64,000 nucleotides of DNA, taken from contig DATBZA010000039.1 in assembly GCA_036513415.1 (NCBI GenBank), forward strand, positions 10,749-74,748, in the 5' to 3' direction. Below, piece by piece: positions 17,354 through 24,985 of the stretch. The position numbers and the translations under genes are program-made. The notes below the pieces were generated by a model. The model was not told the DNA's origin, did no database searches, and saw only the letters and a list, made by a program, of their open reading frames with translations. The DNA is from 40CM-4-68-19 sp036513415. Its GTDB lineage: Bacteria > Myxococcota > Myxococcia > Myxococcales > 40CM-4-68-19. The first letter of the stretch is position 1, and every line of letters begins with the position of its first letter.

Positions 17354-18429
17354 GTGTCGCCTCCGATGCGTTTCTCCGCAAGCGCCGTGCCCAGGACACG
17401 CGCCCGGATCTTGGCGAAAGCAGTGTCACGGCTCGTGGAAGTGTCGTCGCTGAAAGGGGAGAACCCGCAGTCGTCGGTGGTGCCCAGGTGCTCGACCGGT
17501 ATGTAGTCGCAGGCTTCGAGTACCCGGTCGCGCACTTCTTCCGGGGTCTCGATGCGTGGGTCGGCGGGAGCAGTGACTCCGATGAAAACCCGCTGATCCG
17601 GTTTTCGGTATTTGCGGATGACTTTCAGGGCGTGCTGGCGGTCCCGCTCACCCGCGAGCGCGATGTAGAAGTTCCCCGCCTTCAGCTCGAACAAGCTGGG
17701 CAGCAACTCTGCGTAATCGACGTCTGCGCTGTGCGTCGAATCGAAATCGTTCCCCGGGCAGGTATGGACCCCGATGCGCCTCCGCTCTTCCGGCGAGAAC
17801 CGCGACAGCGCGAGATTGTTCAGGTCGATGAAGCTGTTGAGGAGATGCCCGGAGGGATCGATCTTCACGGCCAGCCGCCCTTCGGTGAAGTCCACTTGAA
17901 CCTTGTGCGCGCCCTTCTTCAAGCACCGCCGTATCTCGGTTTCGTGCTCGTTCAGCAGGTCCTGGATGAATTGCTCGCGCGAATAATCCGGAATCGCCTC
18001 GGATGGGTACATCAGGCTCAAGCAGGAAGGCGATATCACCGCCTGCTTTACCGGAGCGTGCGCATAGCGCATGGCGACATCCAGGTAAGAGTCTGCGTAC
18101 CGTCGATAACGGAACGGCCCGCGTGTCAGCCGCGACATCCGACGCGTATGACCGTCTGAGAAGGGGATCGTGAAACCGTCCGGGGCCATATTGGGAAGCC
18201 CGTGCACGGAGTACGTCGCGAAATTGTGATGTTTTCTCTGTTCGCCGTCCGTGACCACCGGAGAGCCCGTAGCTTCGAACCGCTCGATGGTGTCTCGAAT
18301 GGCAACTTCGTAGAAAGGAGCGAGGTCGGGATCCTCGCTGTCGCCTCTTGCGACTCTGTCGATGAGATCGACCGGTCTTGGGATGCTGCCAATCGGCTCG
18401 GTGGGTATGATCGACGCAGGCGCGGCCAT
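17350..18429 (-). CDS. MetE-like cobalamin-independent methionine synthase family protein
   Basis: 359 residues, matching the C-terminal catalytic barrel of MetE without the N-terminal half. MetE transfers methyl groups to a zinc-bound thiol. Likely zinc ligands are visible: His222 and Cys224 in GVHTCPG and Cys321 in DDCGFSP. PVVTDGEQRK near residue 58 and DFTEGRLAVKIDPSG around 180-194 are also typical. Short MetE-like proteins are often not methionine synthases and act on other methyl donors or thiols. Its coupling to a multi-PAS histidine kinase through a GTGA overlap is unusual. Start MAAPASIIPTEPIGSIPRP fits the family's N-terminal motif. Confidence 0.88.
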   Translation of the reverse strand: MAAPASIIPTEPIGSIPRPVDLIDRVARGDSEDPDLAPFYEVAIRDTIERFEATGSPVVTDGEQRKHHNFATYSVHGLPNMAPDGFTIPFSDGHTRRMSRLTRGPFRYRRYADSYLDVAMRYAHAPVKQAVISPSCLSLMYPSEAIPDYSREQFIQDLLNEHETEIRRCLKKGAHKVQVDFTEGRLAVKIDPSGHLLNSFIDLNNLALSRFSPEERRRIGVHTCPGNDFDSTHSADVDYAELLPSLFELKAGNFYIALAGERDRQHALKVIRKYRKPDQRVFIGVTAPADPRIETPEEVRDRVLEACDYIPVEHLGTTDDCGFSPFSDDTSTSRDTAFAKIRARVLGTALAEKRIGGDT

Positions 18430-18453
18430 GCTTAGCCTTCCTCGAGAGACGCG

Positions 18454-18675
18454 TCAGGATGCCGCGGTGCTAGACGGCCTTCGATTCAAACAGCTGATCG
18501 ATACGCTTCTTCGGCGAGCGGCTGGACGGACGCAAGCAGGGTTTCCCACCGGCTGGGTAAGCCACCCCAGCTCCTCCTCGAACCTGCGTAGCCGGTCGGC
18601 GTAGACTCGCTCGAACCAGTCACGGTACTCGTCGTCCAGATCGGCGCTGAGATCGTTGTCTCGACGTGGGCCCAC
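18454..18675 (-). CDS. Possible small protein upstream of the MetE-like gene
   Basis: 73 residues from a GTG: the first half (DLDDEYRDWFERVYADRLRR and EEELGWL) looks like a real charged helical protein, while the second half is arginine-rich and may be out of frame. It ends 24 bases before the MetE-like start on the same strand and could be cotranscribed. No family recognised. The rest of 18430-18867 shows no other credible gene, so this may be a remnant. Confidence 0.3.
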   Translation of the reverse strand: MGPRRDNDLSADLDDEYRDWFERVYADRLRRFEEELGWLTQPVGNPACVRPAARRRSVSISCLNRRPSSTAAS

Positions 18676-18867
18676 GGTACGCCTGCCTCACGGCGTTGTC
18701 CGCTCGGACTTCGCCGTCTCCCGAATGTACCGCGACGGAGCGAACCGGGAAAGTCCCACGGAATTGCATTGCGGAACGAGGAGCCGGGCGCCGATCCTGC
18801 TCCTTGTTCGAAAGGTTTGCCGCCGGCGGACAGCTGCTCTTTTTCCACTCGGGCCTTGCGCGGTTCC

Positions 18868-20505
18868 TCAGCGGAAGAACCCAGGCCACCACTGCCAGGT
18901 GCAGGTGCACGCCCCGAACCAGCACTGCTTCTCCTTCGCGTCCGGGAAGGTCTGCATCACCGTCCCGTCGTAGCCGACGACGATGTTCTTCATGTCGCAG
19001 TTACCGGAGCCGGCGCTGAACGACGCCGTTCCGCAGCTCGTCCCCGACGGAGCGACGACCTCGATGGACTGTGAGCAGTCGCCGGATGTGGCGGGCACCG
19101 GCAGCACCGCGTAGCCCGAGCCGCCGTGCACCATGTGCAACTGCGTGCTCGGCCGCGCCTGGAGCCAGCCGGGCGCCGGCGCGGTGGAAGTGGCGAGGCT
19201 GTCGATCTGCGCGACCCACTTGCCGCCGGCGCCGATGAACAGGCCCGACCCCACGCGTTGCGTGAGCGTGAACCCGACCTGCTGCGCCGGCTCGGATTGG
19301 GCGCCCAGCGCCTGGAAGACGGGTCCGGCGGCGCCGTCGTGATCGATCCACATGCCCGCCACCGTGTTCGCGCCGTAGCGATCGTCGCCGTTGAAGAGCA
19401 CCAGCGTCCGCCCGGCGCGGTCGACTGCGAATCCGGCGGAATACTCGGGCGGAGTCTCCGTGCGCCAGCGCAGTTTGAGGTGATCGTCCCAGGCCTCGAG
19501 TGCGACGAGGGGAGAGCCGACCGCGAGAACAATGCCGCCGAGCGGATCTTCGCCGATCCCGAGCGGGGAACTGCGCGCAGTGGTCTTTCCGATCGAATGG
19601 CCGCCGGTGTCCCATGCCTCGAGCCAGTACTGGCCGCCGCCCGCGAAATGCTGGCCTTCGAAGCCAGCGAGCTGCCCGGTGAGCTCCAGGTTGTCGCCGC
19701 TGCCCTGGGCGAGAAGAGCTGCCGAAGAGGAGTTGACGAAGTCGATCTGCATCGGCCCGTTCATGCCGCCAAAGCCGAGGATCAGGGCCAGCGTGCCGGA
19801 GCCGTCGCTCACGCCGGGGCCGCAGAAGTCGGTGGTGGCCGAGTGTTGGCGGTTGACGGAGTGGTTGCGCGGGGCTGCACCCGGAGAAGGCGGCCGCAGG
19901 GCGGCGCACTCGTCCGGCGGTGGCGAGGCGGTGAACGTCGCGGTCGCGGTCGCGTCGCCGCCGAGGTTGAGGGTGCAGTCGCCGCTTCCAGAGGCACCGC
20001 CTCCGCTGCAGGCGCCGCCCCACCCGTCGAATCTGAAACCGCTGCCCGCGGTGGCCGTGAGCGTCACCGAGGTTCCGGCGCCGAAGTCGGCGGCGCAAGT
20101 CGAAGAATCGCAGTCCACCCCGGAGGGCGAGGAGGTCACCCGGCCCTTCCCCTGGACGATGACGGTGAGGTGGTGCTGGCCCGGTGGAGGCGTGCTGGTG
20201 ACGAACGTGGCGCTCACATCGCGGTCCGCGTCGAGCGTGAGATCGCACCCGCCCGTGCCGCTGCAGGCGCCGGCCCAGGTCATGAAGGACGCTCCGGAGT
20301 CCGGCACTGCCACCAGATGGACCTGCGCGCCCGTGGAGTACTGGGCGCTGCAGCTCCCACGACAATCGGCTCCTGCGCCGCGCACGAGCCCGTTGCCGGA
20401 CGTCGTCAGGCGCAGATTGACCTTGGTCGGGTCCGTGCGCCCGGATCCGCCACCGGAGCTGGATCCACATCCAGCCACCACGCAGACCAGAACGAATGCG
20501 CGCAT
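18868..20505 (-). CDS. Lipoprotein with two bacterial-repeat domains
   Basis: 545 residues. The signal MRAFVLVCVVAGC ends in lipobox VAGC (Cys13), followed by a Gly/Ser linker. Two Cys-containing beta repeats of the InlB B-like/Flg_new type follow. The first spans about 30-100 (GNGLVRGAGADCRGSCSAQY up to ADRDVSATF) and the second about 105-190 (GKGRVTSSPSGVDC up to GDATATATF). Each has the FDGWGGACSG-like core. The remaining 350 residues are a propeller-like extracellular domain with FAVDRAGRTLVLFNGDDRYG. It ends in a Trp/Cys-rich tail. Such proteins are abundant in Myxococcota; function unknown. The STAS reading frame upstream overlaps its first 100 bases. Confidence 0.8.
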   Translation of the reverse strand: MRAFVLVCVVAGCGSSSGGGSGRTDPTKVNLRLTTSGNGLVRGAGADCRGSCSAQYSTGAQVHLVAVPDSGASFMTWAGACSGTGGCDLTLDADRDVSATFVTSTPPPGQHHLTVIVQGKGRVTSSPSGVDCDSSTCAADFGAGTSVTLTATAGSGFRFDGWGGACSGGGASGSGDCTLNLGGDATATATFTASPPPDECAALRPPSPGAAPRNHSVNRQHSATTDFCGPGVSDGSGTLALILGFGGMNGPMQIDFVNSSSAALLAQGSGDNLELTGQLAGFEGQHFAGGGQYWLEAWDTGGHSIGKTTARSSPLGIGEDPLGGIVLAVGSPLVALEAWDDHLKLRWRTETPPEYSAGFAVDRAGRTLVLFNGDDRYGANTVAGMWIDHDGAAGPVFQALGAQSEPAQQVGFTLTQRVGSGLFIGAGGKWVAQIDSLATSTAPAPGWLQARPSTQLHMVHGGSGYAVLPVPATSGDCSQSIEVVAPSGTSCGTASFSAGSGNCDMKNIVVGYDGTVMQTFPDAKEKQCWFGACTCTWQWWPGFFR

Positions 20506-20915
20506 TGCTTCCCCCACGGATCCCTGGAAGCGTTGACACTCGGACGGCGGGCGGCAAGCCTGACGGAAGACTTCCCTGACGGGCAAGCAGGCGAGCGCCA
20601 GCGCGGCTTCAGTTCCCATTCCACGATCTTCGCCGAACCACCGGCCGCCACCTCGATCCCGAGATGTTCCAGGACGCGGAGCTGGTGGCCGCGTAAACCA
20701 CGCAAGGCCACGTCTCGGCCCTTGTGAAGCAGGAGCGTGAGAATGACGGCCAAGAACGGTAGCGCGGCATCATCAAGATTCTCGACGTGTGAGAAGTCGA
20801 GGATCGTGCGCGGCGTCTCCTCGGCCATCACCCGCTTCCGCAGGCGGAGCGCCGCAAGGCGGTCGAATCTGCTTTCGATTCGGAAGACCGTTTCCTGGGA
20901 GACCGCTCCCCTCAT
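20406..20915 (-). CDS. STAS-domain protein, probably fused to foreign sequence at both ends
   Basis: 169 residues as read. The core ETVFRIESRFDRLAALRLRK to LRVLEHLGIEV, including RTILDFSHVENLDDAALPFL, is a good STAS domain like anti-sigma-factor antagonists. The usual phospho-acceptor serine region reads VENLDDAAL, with Asp where many antagonists have Ser. The open frame continues upstream of the ATG (VGLRDAEARISSIKKRLEPM) without a start, and the C-terminal 60 residues run into the next lipoprotein gene. The ATG overlaps the end of the FMN-reductase fragment as ATGA. The STAS domain itself is well supported; whether the gene works is doubtful. Confidence 0.55.
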   Translation of the reverse strand: MRGAVSQETVFRIESRFDRLAALRLRKRVMAEETPRTILDFSHVENLDDAALPFLAVILTLLLHKGRDVALRGLRGHQLRVLEHLGIEVAAGGSAKIVEWELKPRWRSPACPSGKSSVRLAARRPSVNASRDPWGKQCAHSFWSAWWLDVDPAPVADPGARTRPRSICA

Positions 20916-21118
20916 CGGTTCCAGGCGCTTCTTGATCGACGAGATGCGCGCCTCGGCATCGCGAAGTCCGACGAGAACGGCATCGGAAAGTCGCGGAGAT
21001 CGAGCAGCCGCGCGTCGACGCCCTCGCGCGTCTTTAGGAGTTGCAAAATCCAGCGCGCGGGCTTTTCCGAGAAACGGCCCTCGCGGGTGCTTCCGACAAT
21101 GACGGAAATGACGGTCAT
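20912..21118 (-). pseudogene. Truncated NADPH-dependent FMN reductase
   Basis: MTVISVIVGSTREGRFSEKP and RLLDLRDFPMPF are the N-terminal FMN-binding region of the flavodoxin-like SsuE/chromate-reductase family, normally about 180 residues. After residue 54 the family match stops and the frame ends at residue 68 in low-quality sequence, which in another frame reads into the STAS gene. So the last two thirds are missing, probably by deletion. The start overlaps the stop of the DoxX-like gene (ATGA), so an intact DoxX-reductase operon existed before the deletion. Confidence 0.7.
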
Positions 21119-21570
21119 GCGTTTACTCCTTGCTCGTGCGCTGCGACGTCTTCGGGCGAAGCGACGGCTTGCGCGCTCTTCGGAAGCGTCGAGTCCGACT
21201 TCCAGGTGCGCGATGGCGGGCGAAGAGCCCAGGACGCGGCGGCGATGAGGAGGAGAAAGAGCGGCGTCGCGATTCTTCCGGGGGGATCGCCGGAGAAGGC
21301 GTGGGACGCGGCGGCGCCAGTCAAGTCGAAGAAGATGCCGGCATAGGCCCACTCTTTCAGGCGCGGGAGGCGTGGGGCCAGCAACGCGGGGACGCTGAGT
21401 ACCTTCCAGGCGCCCAGGATGGTGAGGAAGTAGGCTGGGTAGCCGAGCGCGAGCGTGGACGCGACCGCTGCCGATCCCGAGGCGAGCTCCGCGGCACCGG
21501 CGGCCAGGAATGCGGCAGCGAGGAGGCCCGTCGTTACCCAGTATCCGATCACTTTTGGCTTGGACTTCAT
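21115..21570 (-). CDS. DoxX-like membrane protein
   Basis: 151 residues with four predicted membrane helices: GYWVTTGLLAAAFLAAGAAE, YPAYFLTILGAWKVLSVPAL, a third around WAYAGIFFDLTGAAASHAF and a fourth at FLLLIAAASWAL. The pattern LGYPAYFLTILGAWK is characteristic of the DoxX-like subfamily. Related proteins are linked to redox or quinone metabolism, but the exact role is unknown. It is divergent from a LysR regulator gene 91 bases away, the standard arrangement for a LysR target. The next gene is the truncated FMN reductase, overlapping by four bases. Confidence 0.88.
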   Translation of the reverse strand: MKSKPKVIGYWVTTGLLAAAFLAAGAAELASGSAAVASTLALGYPAYFLTILGAWKVLSVPALLAPRLPRLKEWAYAGIFFDLTGAAASHAFSGDPPGRIATPLFLLLIAAASWALRPPSRTWKSDSTLPKSAQAVASPEDVAAHEQGVNA

Positions 21571-21661
21571 GGTTCTGATCTCCAGTCCGCCTCTTATGGG
21601 CGGGCTTAGCCGGTGTCAGCAAGTTGTACTACTGGGAATCACCTGCTACTTTTTCGACCTA

Positions 21662-22663
21662 ATGAGCGACGCGATGGAAACCTCGGAGCTGCTCGCCTTC
21701 ACGCGCACCGTGGAGGCGAAGTCGCTCTCGCGCGCCGCCGCGGAGCTCGGCGCGCCGCGAGCGACGATCGGAAGGCGCCTGTCGCGGCTCGAGGAAAAGC
21801 TCGGCGTGCGCCTGCTGCGACGTACCACGCGCGCCCTGGCCCTGACGGACGCAGGTGACGCTTTCTATCGGCACGCACGAATCGTGCTCGACGCCGTTGA
21901 GCAGGCAGCGGCGAGCGTGCGGACGTCCGACAAGGTCATCCGCGGGACGTTGCGGGTCGCGACACCTCCGATGATGGACCCAAGTTTCAATGCGCTGGTC
22001 TGTGACTTTGCGCGCGCCCACCCGAAGGTGCGGATCCACGTCGACGCTTCGTCGCGGCATGTGGATCTGCTGCGCGAAGGCTATGACGTGGCCCTGCGCG
22101 CCGGCACCGAACTGGAGCCAGGGCTGGTGGCGCGGACCGTGGCGCGCACCTCCACTGTTGCCGTCGCAGCCCCCGCCTACCTCGCCGCCCACGGCACCCC
22201 GAGAAAAGCGCGGGATTTGCGCGCTCACCAGTGCCTGCTGGGGTTCATGCCGAGCGGGCTGCCCCAAACGCATTGGCCGAAAGTGGGAGGCGGAAAGATC
22301 TCCGTCGAGGGCTCGTTCGTGTCCAACGACATCACGCTGCTCGTCGACGCCGCGGTGCGCGGGCTCGGTATTGCGGTGTTGCCGGCGTTGCTCGTCGGGG
22401 CGCTGCTCGAACGCGGCGCCCTGGTTCGAGTTCTGCCCGAGCTGATTCACGCCGAATCGCGCGTGGCCGTCGTCTATCAAGAGAGAGAGCTACTGCCGCC
22501 GCAAGTGCGTGCGTTCATCGATGTGCTCGTTGCGTGGGCCCCCACCGCGATCGATGCCGCGCGTGTCACTGATCGGATTTGGCCCCCGAAGCCGGAAGCC
22601 CAGGCCAGACCGCACCCGCGCGCGAAGCCTCCGGCGCAGCACTCCCGAATCAACCGCCGCTGA
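21662..22663 (+). CDS. LysR-family transcriptional regulator, divergent from the DoxX-like gene
   Basis: 333 residues. The N-terminal winged helix-turn-helix reads ETSELLAFTRTVEAKSLSRA through GRRLSRLEEKLGVRLLRRTT, followed by the two-lobed substrate-binding domain (GTLRVATPPMMDPSFNALV, REGYDVALRAG, VRGLGIAVLPALLV). The helix 3 sequence APRATIGRRLSRLE is the variant seen in CrgA/AaeR-like LysR proteins. The last 35 residues are basic and proline-rich. Two in-frame ATGs 12 bases apart are possible starts and neither has a strong Shine-Dalgarno. It likely controls the DoxX-like/FMN-reductase operon and itself; the effector is unknown. Confidence 0.92.
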   Translation: MSDAMETSELLAFTRTVEAKSLSRAAAELGAPRATIGRRLSRLEEKLGVRLLRRTTRALALTDAGDAFYRHARIVLDAVEQAAASVRTSDKVIRGTLRVATPPMMDPSFNALVCDFARAHPKVRIHVDASSRHVDLLREGYDVALRAGTELEPGLVARTVARTSTVAVAAPAYLAAHGTPRKARDLRAHQCLLGFMPSGLPQTHWPKVGGGKISVEGSFVSNDITLLVDAAVRGLGIAVLPALLVGALLERGALVRVLPELIHAESRVAVVYQERELLPPQVRAFIDVLVAWAPTAIDAARVTDRIWPPKPEAQARPHPRAKPPAQHSRINRR

Positions 22664-22769
22664 GGTTCGAGCTCTCGAAGGGGATCAAGCCCTAGGGCTC
22701 AAGTCCGAGTTCCGCAATGCCAGGATTCACATCGCTCGTTTTGATTCGAGGAGCCTTCTCTGTCGATCG

Positions 22770-22925
22770 GAGCGACGTGCACCGGGCGGTCATCCGCGCC
22801 TATGGCGTACACGACGAGGAGCGCAATGTCGCATACCGCTCGACGTTCATCGTGGATCGCGAGGGGGTGCTGCGCTGGGGCCACGCGGGCGACCGCGACA
22901 TGTTCGTGACGGCGACGAGGTCCTC
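22770..22925 (+). pseudogene. Partial, broken copy of the peroxiredoxin gene (repeat copy 2)
   Basis: Holds only the segment from SDVHRAVIRAYGVHDEERNV to GHAGDRDM of the peroxiredoxin at 14.3 kb. The first 130 bases differ by two substitutions (GTA to GTG, and CAG to CAC giving Gln to His). Directly after the GACATG a G is missing, shifting the frame. The active-site region is absent. Sequence at both edges is unrelated, so the copy arrived or survived as a fragment. Confidence 0.9.
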
Positions 22926-23082
22926 GTGCGCCCGCCTTGGCCGTCTGTCCAAGCTCTGCGACCAATGAACTGAGCGACTCCGGACCGCGGCTGTTGCTGA
23001 CGATGACGTAGTGCCCTGAGCGGGCCAGATGCTTGGCGATCGCGCGTCCGATCCTTCCCGCACCGATGATTCCGATCTTCAT
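22926..23082 (-). pseudogene. N-terminal remnant of an NADP/F420-type oxidoreductase
   Basis: MKIGIIGAGRIGRAIAKHLA, HYVIVSNSRGPESL and SSLVAELGQTAKAG form the Rossmann dinucleotide-binding start (GxGxxG) of the NADPH-dependent F420 reductase-like family. After about 52 residues the frame runs straight into antisense peroxiredoxin sequence. The ATG has GAGGAG about 7 bases upstream, so the start is genuine. The family's C-terminal end is found beside the other peroxiredoxin copy at 14.8 kb. Confidence 0.75.
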
Positions 23083-23171
23083 CGACCACTCCTCGTTTGT
23101 TCTCCGGGGGCAGAGATCACACAGCGGCTCAGGACTCGGAAGCAAGAAGTGACTGAGTTGGCAGAACGCCC

Positions 23172-23357
23172 CTAGAGAATGGGGCTCACCGTCTCGGGCA
23201 ACGGCAGGGGGATGGGGACTTCGAACAACGGCTCTCCGATCTTCGTCTTGAGTGTCGGTTTACTGATCGTTGAGCCCTGGGTCGCCATGAACAGCGCCGC
23301 TTGATCCTGGGCAGCGCCGGCAATGACAGCCATCCTCGGATCGAGAATGAGCGACAT
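23172..23357 (-). CDS. Doubtful small ORF
   Basis: 61 residues from an ATG (MSLILDPRMAVIAGAAQDQA and on to EVPIPLPLPETVSPIL). Composition is more protein-like than random GC-rich frames, but there is no Shine-Dalgarno, no recognised family and it lies among gene fragments. It may be a remnant. The neighbouring 23358-23542 shows nothing I can support. Confidence 0.2.
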   Translation of the reverse strand: MSLILDPRMAVIAGAAQDQAALFMATQGSTISKPTLKTKIGEPLFEVPIPLPLPETVSPIL

Positions 23358-23542
23358 GAAGGGGTGGGGATTCTTCAGCCTCTGGGGTCGTCTATCTGCC
23401 CATCAAGTCGAACACCGCTACGGAACGGTGCGAACCGCGCAGGAATGAGCCAGTGCATCCCTTTGTGCGCGGCCCAGCCCGACCTCCCGTAGACGGCGCG
23501 AAGCTCGTTGGGCGAGACTTCGCCCCCTGACCTGGAGGCGCC

Positions 23543-23914
23543 ATGCTCGCAGCGCACATCGGGGCGGTGCTCGCCGTCACCGGCCTGATCACCGCACTGC
23601 CCATCATCCTGTTCATCGCGCCCGCGCCGGGGCTGCGGCTGCTGTTCAAGCTGGAGCTCGCCGACCGGGCCGGCTTGTTCATGGCGCGGCACTGGGGACT
23701 CCTGGCATTCACCATCGGTGCGCTCCTGGTTTACGCCGCCGGCCACCCGGCGGTGCGCGTTCCGGTGGTGCTGGCTGCGCTGGTGGAGAAGGCCGGCCTC
23801 GTTGCCCTGATCGGGTGGCAATGGAGCGAGCCGCATACCCGCGGGATGCGCCTCACCGCTCTGTTCGATGGGGCGTGCAGCGCCGTTTACGCGTCGTGGC
23901 TACTCGGCGCCTAG
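23543..23914 (+). CDS. Small four-helix integral membrane protein
   Basis: 123 residues: helices at about 5-27 (IGAVLAVTGLITALPIILFI), 47-65 (MARHWGLLAFTIGALLVYAA), 70-92 (VPVVLAALVEKAGLVALIGW) and 100-122. GGAGG lies 6-7 bases before the ATG, fixing the start. Conserved-looking features are FKLELADRAGLFMARHWG and a central Glu/Lys in ALVEKAG. I do not recognise the family. It survives intact between fragments, so it is probably functional. Confidence 0.7.
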   Translation: MLAAHIGAVLAVTGLITALPIILFIAPAPGLRLLFKLELADRAGLFMARHWGLLAFTIGALLVYAAGHPAVRVPVVLAALVEKAGLVALIGWQWSEPHTRGMRLTALFDGACSAVYASWLLGA

Positions 23915-23969
23915 CCAGGCGTCGTCGCATGGTGTCGATTCCGTATGGGTTCGTTCGTCGTACGAGTGA

Positions 23970-24281
23970 GCCGGCGAAGGACTCAAGCCGAGCAAGCTGG
24001 GGAAGCGGGTCCGCTTCTCGGGCGCGAACCGAACGGTGATCGACGGACCGTTCACGGAGACCAAGGAGCTCGTGGCCGGCTACTGGCTCTGGCAGGTGAA
24101 GTCCATGCAGGAGGCGGTGGAGTGGGTGAAGCGCTGCCCCAACCCCATGCCGGGCACCGATTCCGAGATCGAGATCCGGCCTCTCTACGAGACGGAAGTC
24201 TTCGCGGCGGCCGACCCCACGGGCGAGCTCCGCAAGCAAGAGAACGAGCTGCGCAAGACCATCGACGCGCAGCGGCGCTGA
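23970..24281 (+). pseudogene. YCII/DGPF-domain protein lacking its N-terminus
   Basis: Frame reads AGEGLKPSKLGKRVRFSG, then VIDGPFTETKELVAGYWLW, VEWVKRCPNPMPGTDSEIEI and a charged C-terminal helix, a good match to the DGPF-type YCII-related proteins of about 145 residues, often encoded near ECF sigma factors. A TGA sits immediately before the first recognisable codon and the first 40-50 residues are absent, so translation would have to begin inside the domain (GTG at 24036). Probably inactivated by a deletion at its 5' side. Confidence 0.75.
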
Positions 24282-24310
24282 AGGATCGAACACCTCGCCG
24301 AGCTGCGCGG

Positions 24311-24985
24311 TCAGCCGGCGTCGCGGAGCCAGCCCTTGCCCTCGTATTCCATGTACTTCGCCGTCTTGTCGGCGACGTCGCGGCCGAAGTACAGCTCCAC
24401 GACGTGCAGCGCGAGGTCGATTCCCGAGCTGAGACCGCCCGCGGTGAAGACGACCGGATCGCTTTCCACGAAGCGCGCACCCCGCTGCAGCTACACGTCG
24501 GGGAACTTCTTCTGGAAGTCGTCGTAGAAGTCGTGGTGGGTGGTGGCCTTCTTTTCTTTCAGCACGCCCGCCTGCGCGAGCCGGTAGGCCCCCGTGCAGA
24601 CGGACATCACCACGTCGGCCTGCGCCGTCATACTCCGGATCCATCCCAGCATCTTCGGCGACTTCCCCGATTGCGCGCCGACAACTACGATGCGCGGCCG
24701 CGGCGCGTCCTCGAAAGTGTAGTCCGGAACCACCTGCATCCCGCCGCTGATTCGCAGCGGCGCCTTGGAGTCCGACACGGTGTAAAGCCGGAACGGCATC
24801 CCCTCGCCGACCATGACATCCTGGAACACCTCCCAGGGTCCCGCGAAGTCGATCATCGTGGCGCCCTCGGTGATGACGAACGCCACCAGGATGGGTCCTG
24901 CCGCTGGGGGAGTGGTCTTGCGCGCCTGCTCGCCGAACGCTGCCTGCGAGGCGATCGCGGAGACGGCCAGCAGTTGCAGCTTCAT
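24311..24985 (-). pseudogene. DJ-1/PfpI-family protein gene interrupted by one amber codon
   Basis: Signal-peptide start MKLQLLAVSAIASQAAFG, then GPILVAFVITEGATMIDFAGPW and the nucleophile elbow MSVCTGAYRLAQAGVLK typical of PfpI/glutamine-amidotransferase-like proteins. After FQKKFPDV a TAG (24491-24493) stops the frame, but the next codons continue the family in frame: LQRGARFVESDPVVFTAGG and SSGIDLALHVVELYFGRD, up to a TGA. The family has Lys or Arg at the stop position, so AAG to TAG explains it. The start overlaps the GlxA-type regulator's stop as ATGA. Readthrough by suppression is possible but unsupported. Confidence 0.8.

Noticed and set aside
23375..23836. 153-residue minus-strand frame
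   Set aside because: Mostly antisense to the small membrane protein gene, which has a good Shine-Dalgarno and clear helices.
24491..24493. Pyrrolysine at the amber codon of the PfpI gene
   Set aside because: PfpI-type proteins have no Pyl homologues and a simple Lys to stop change explains it.
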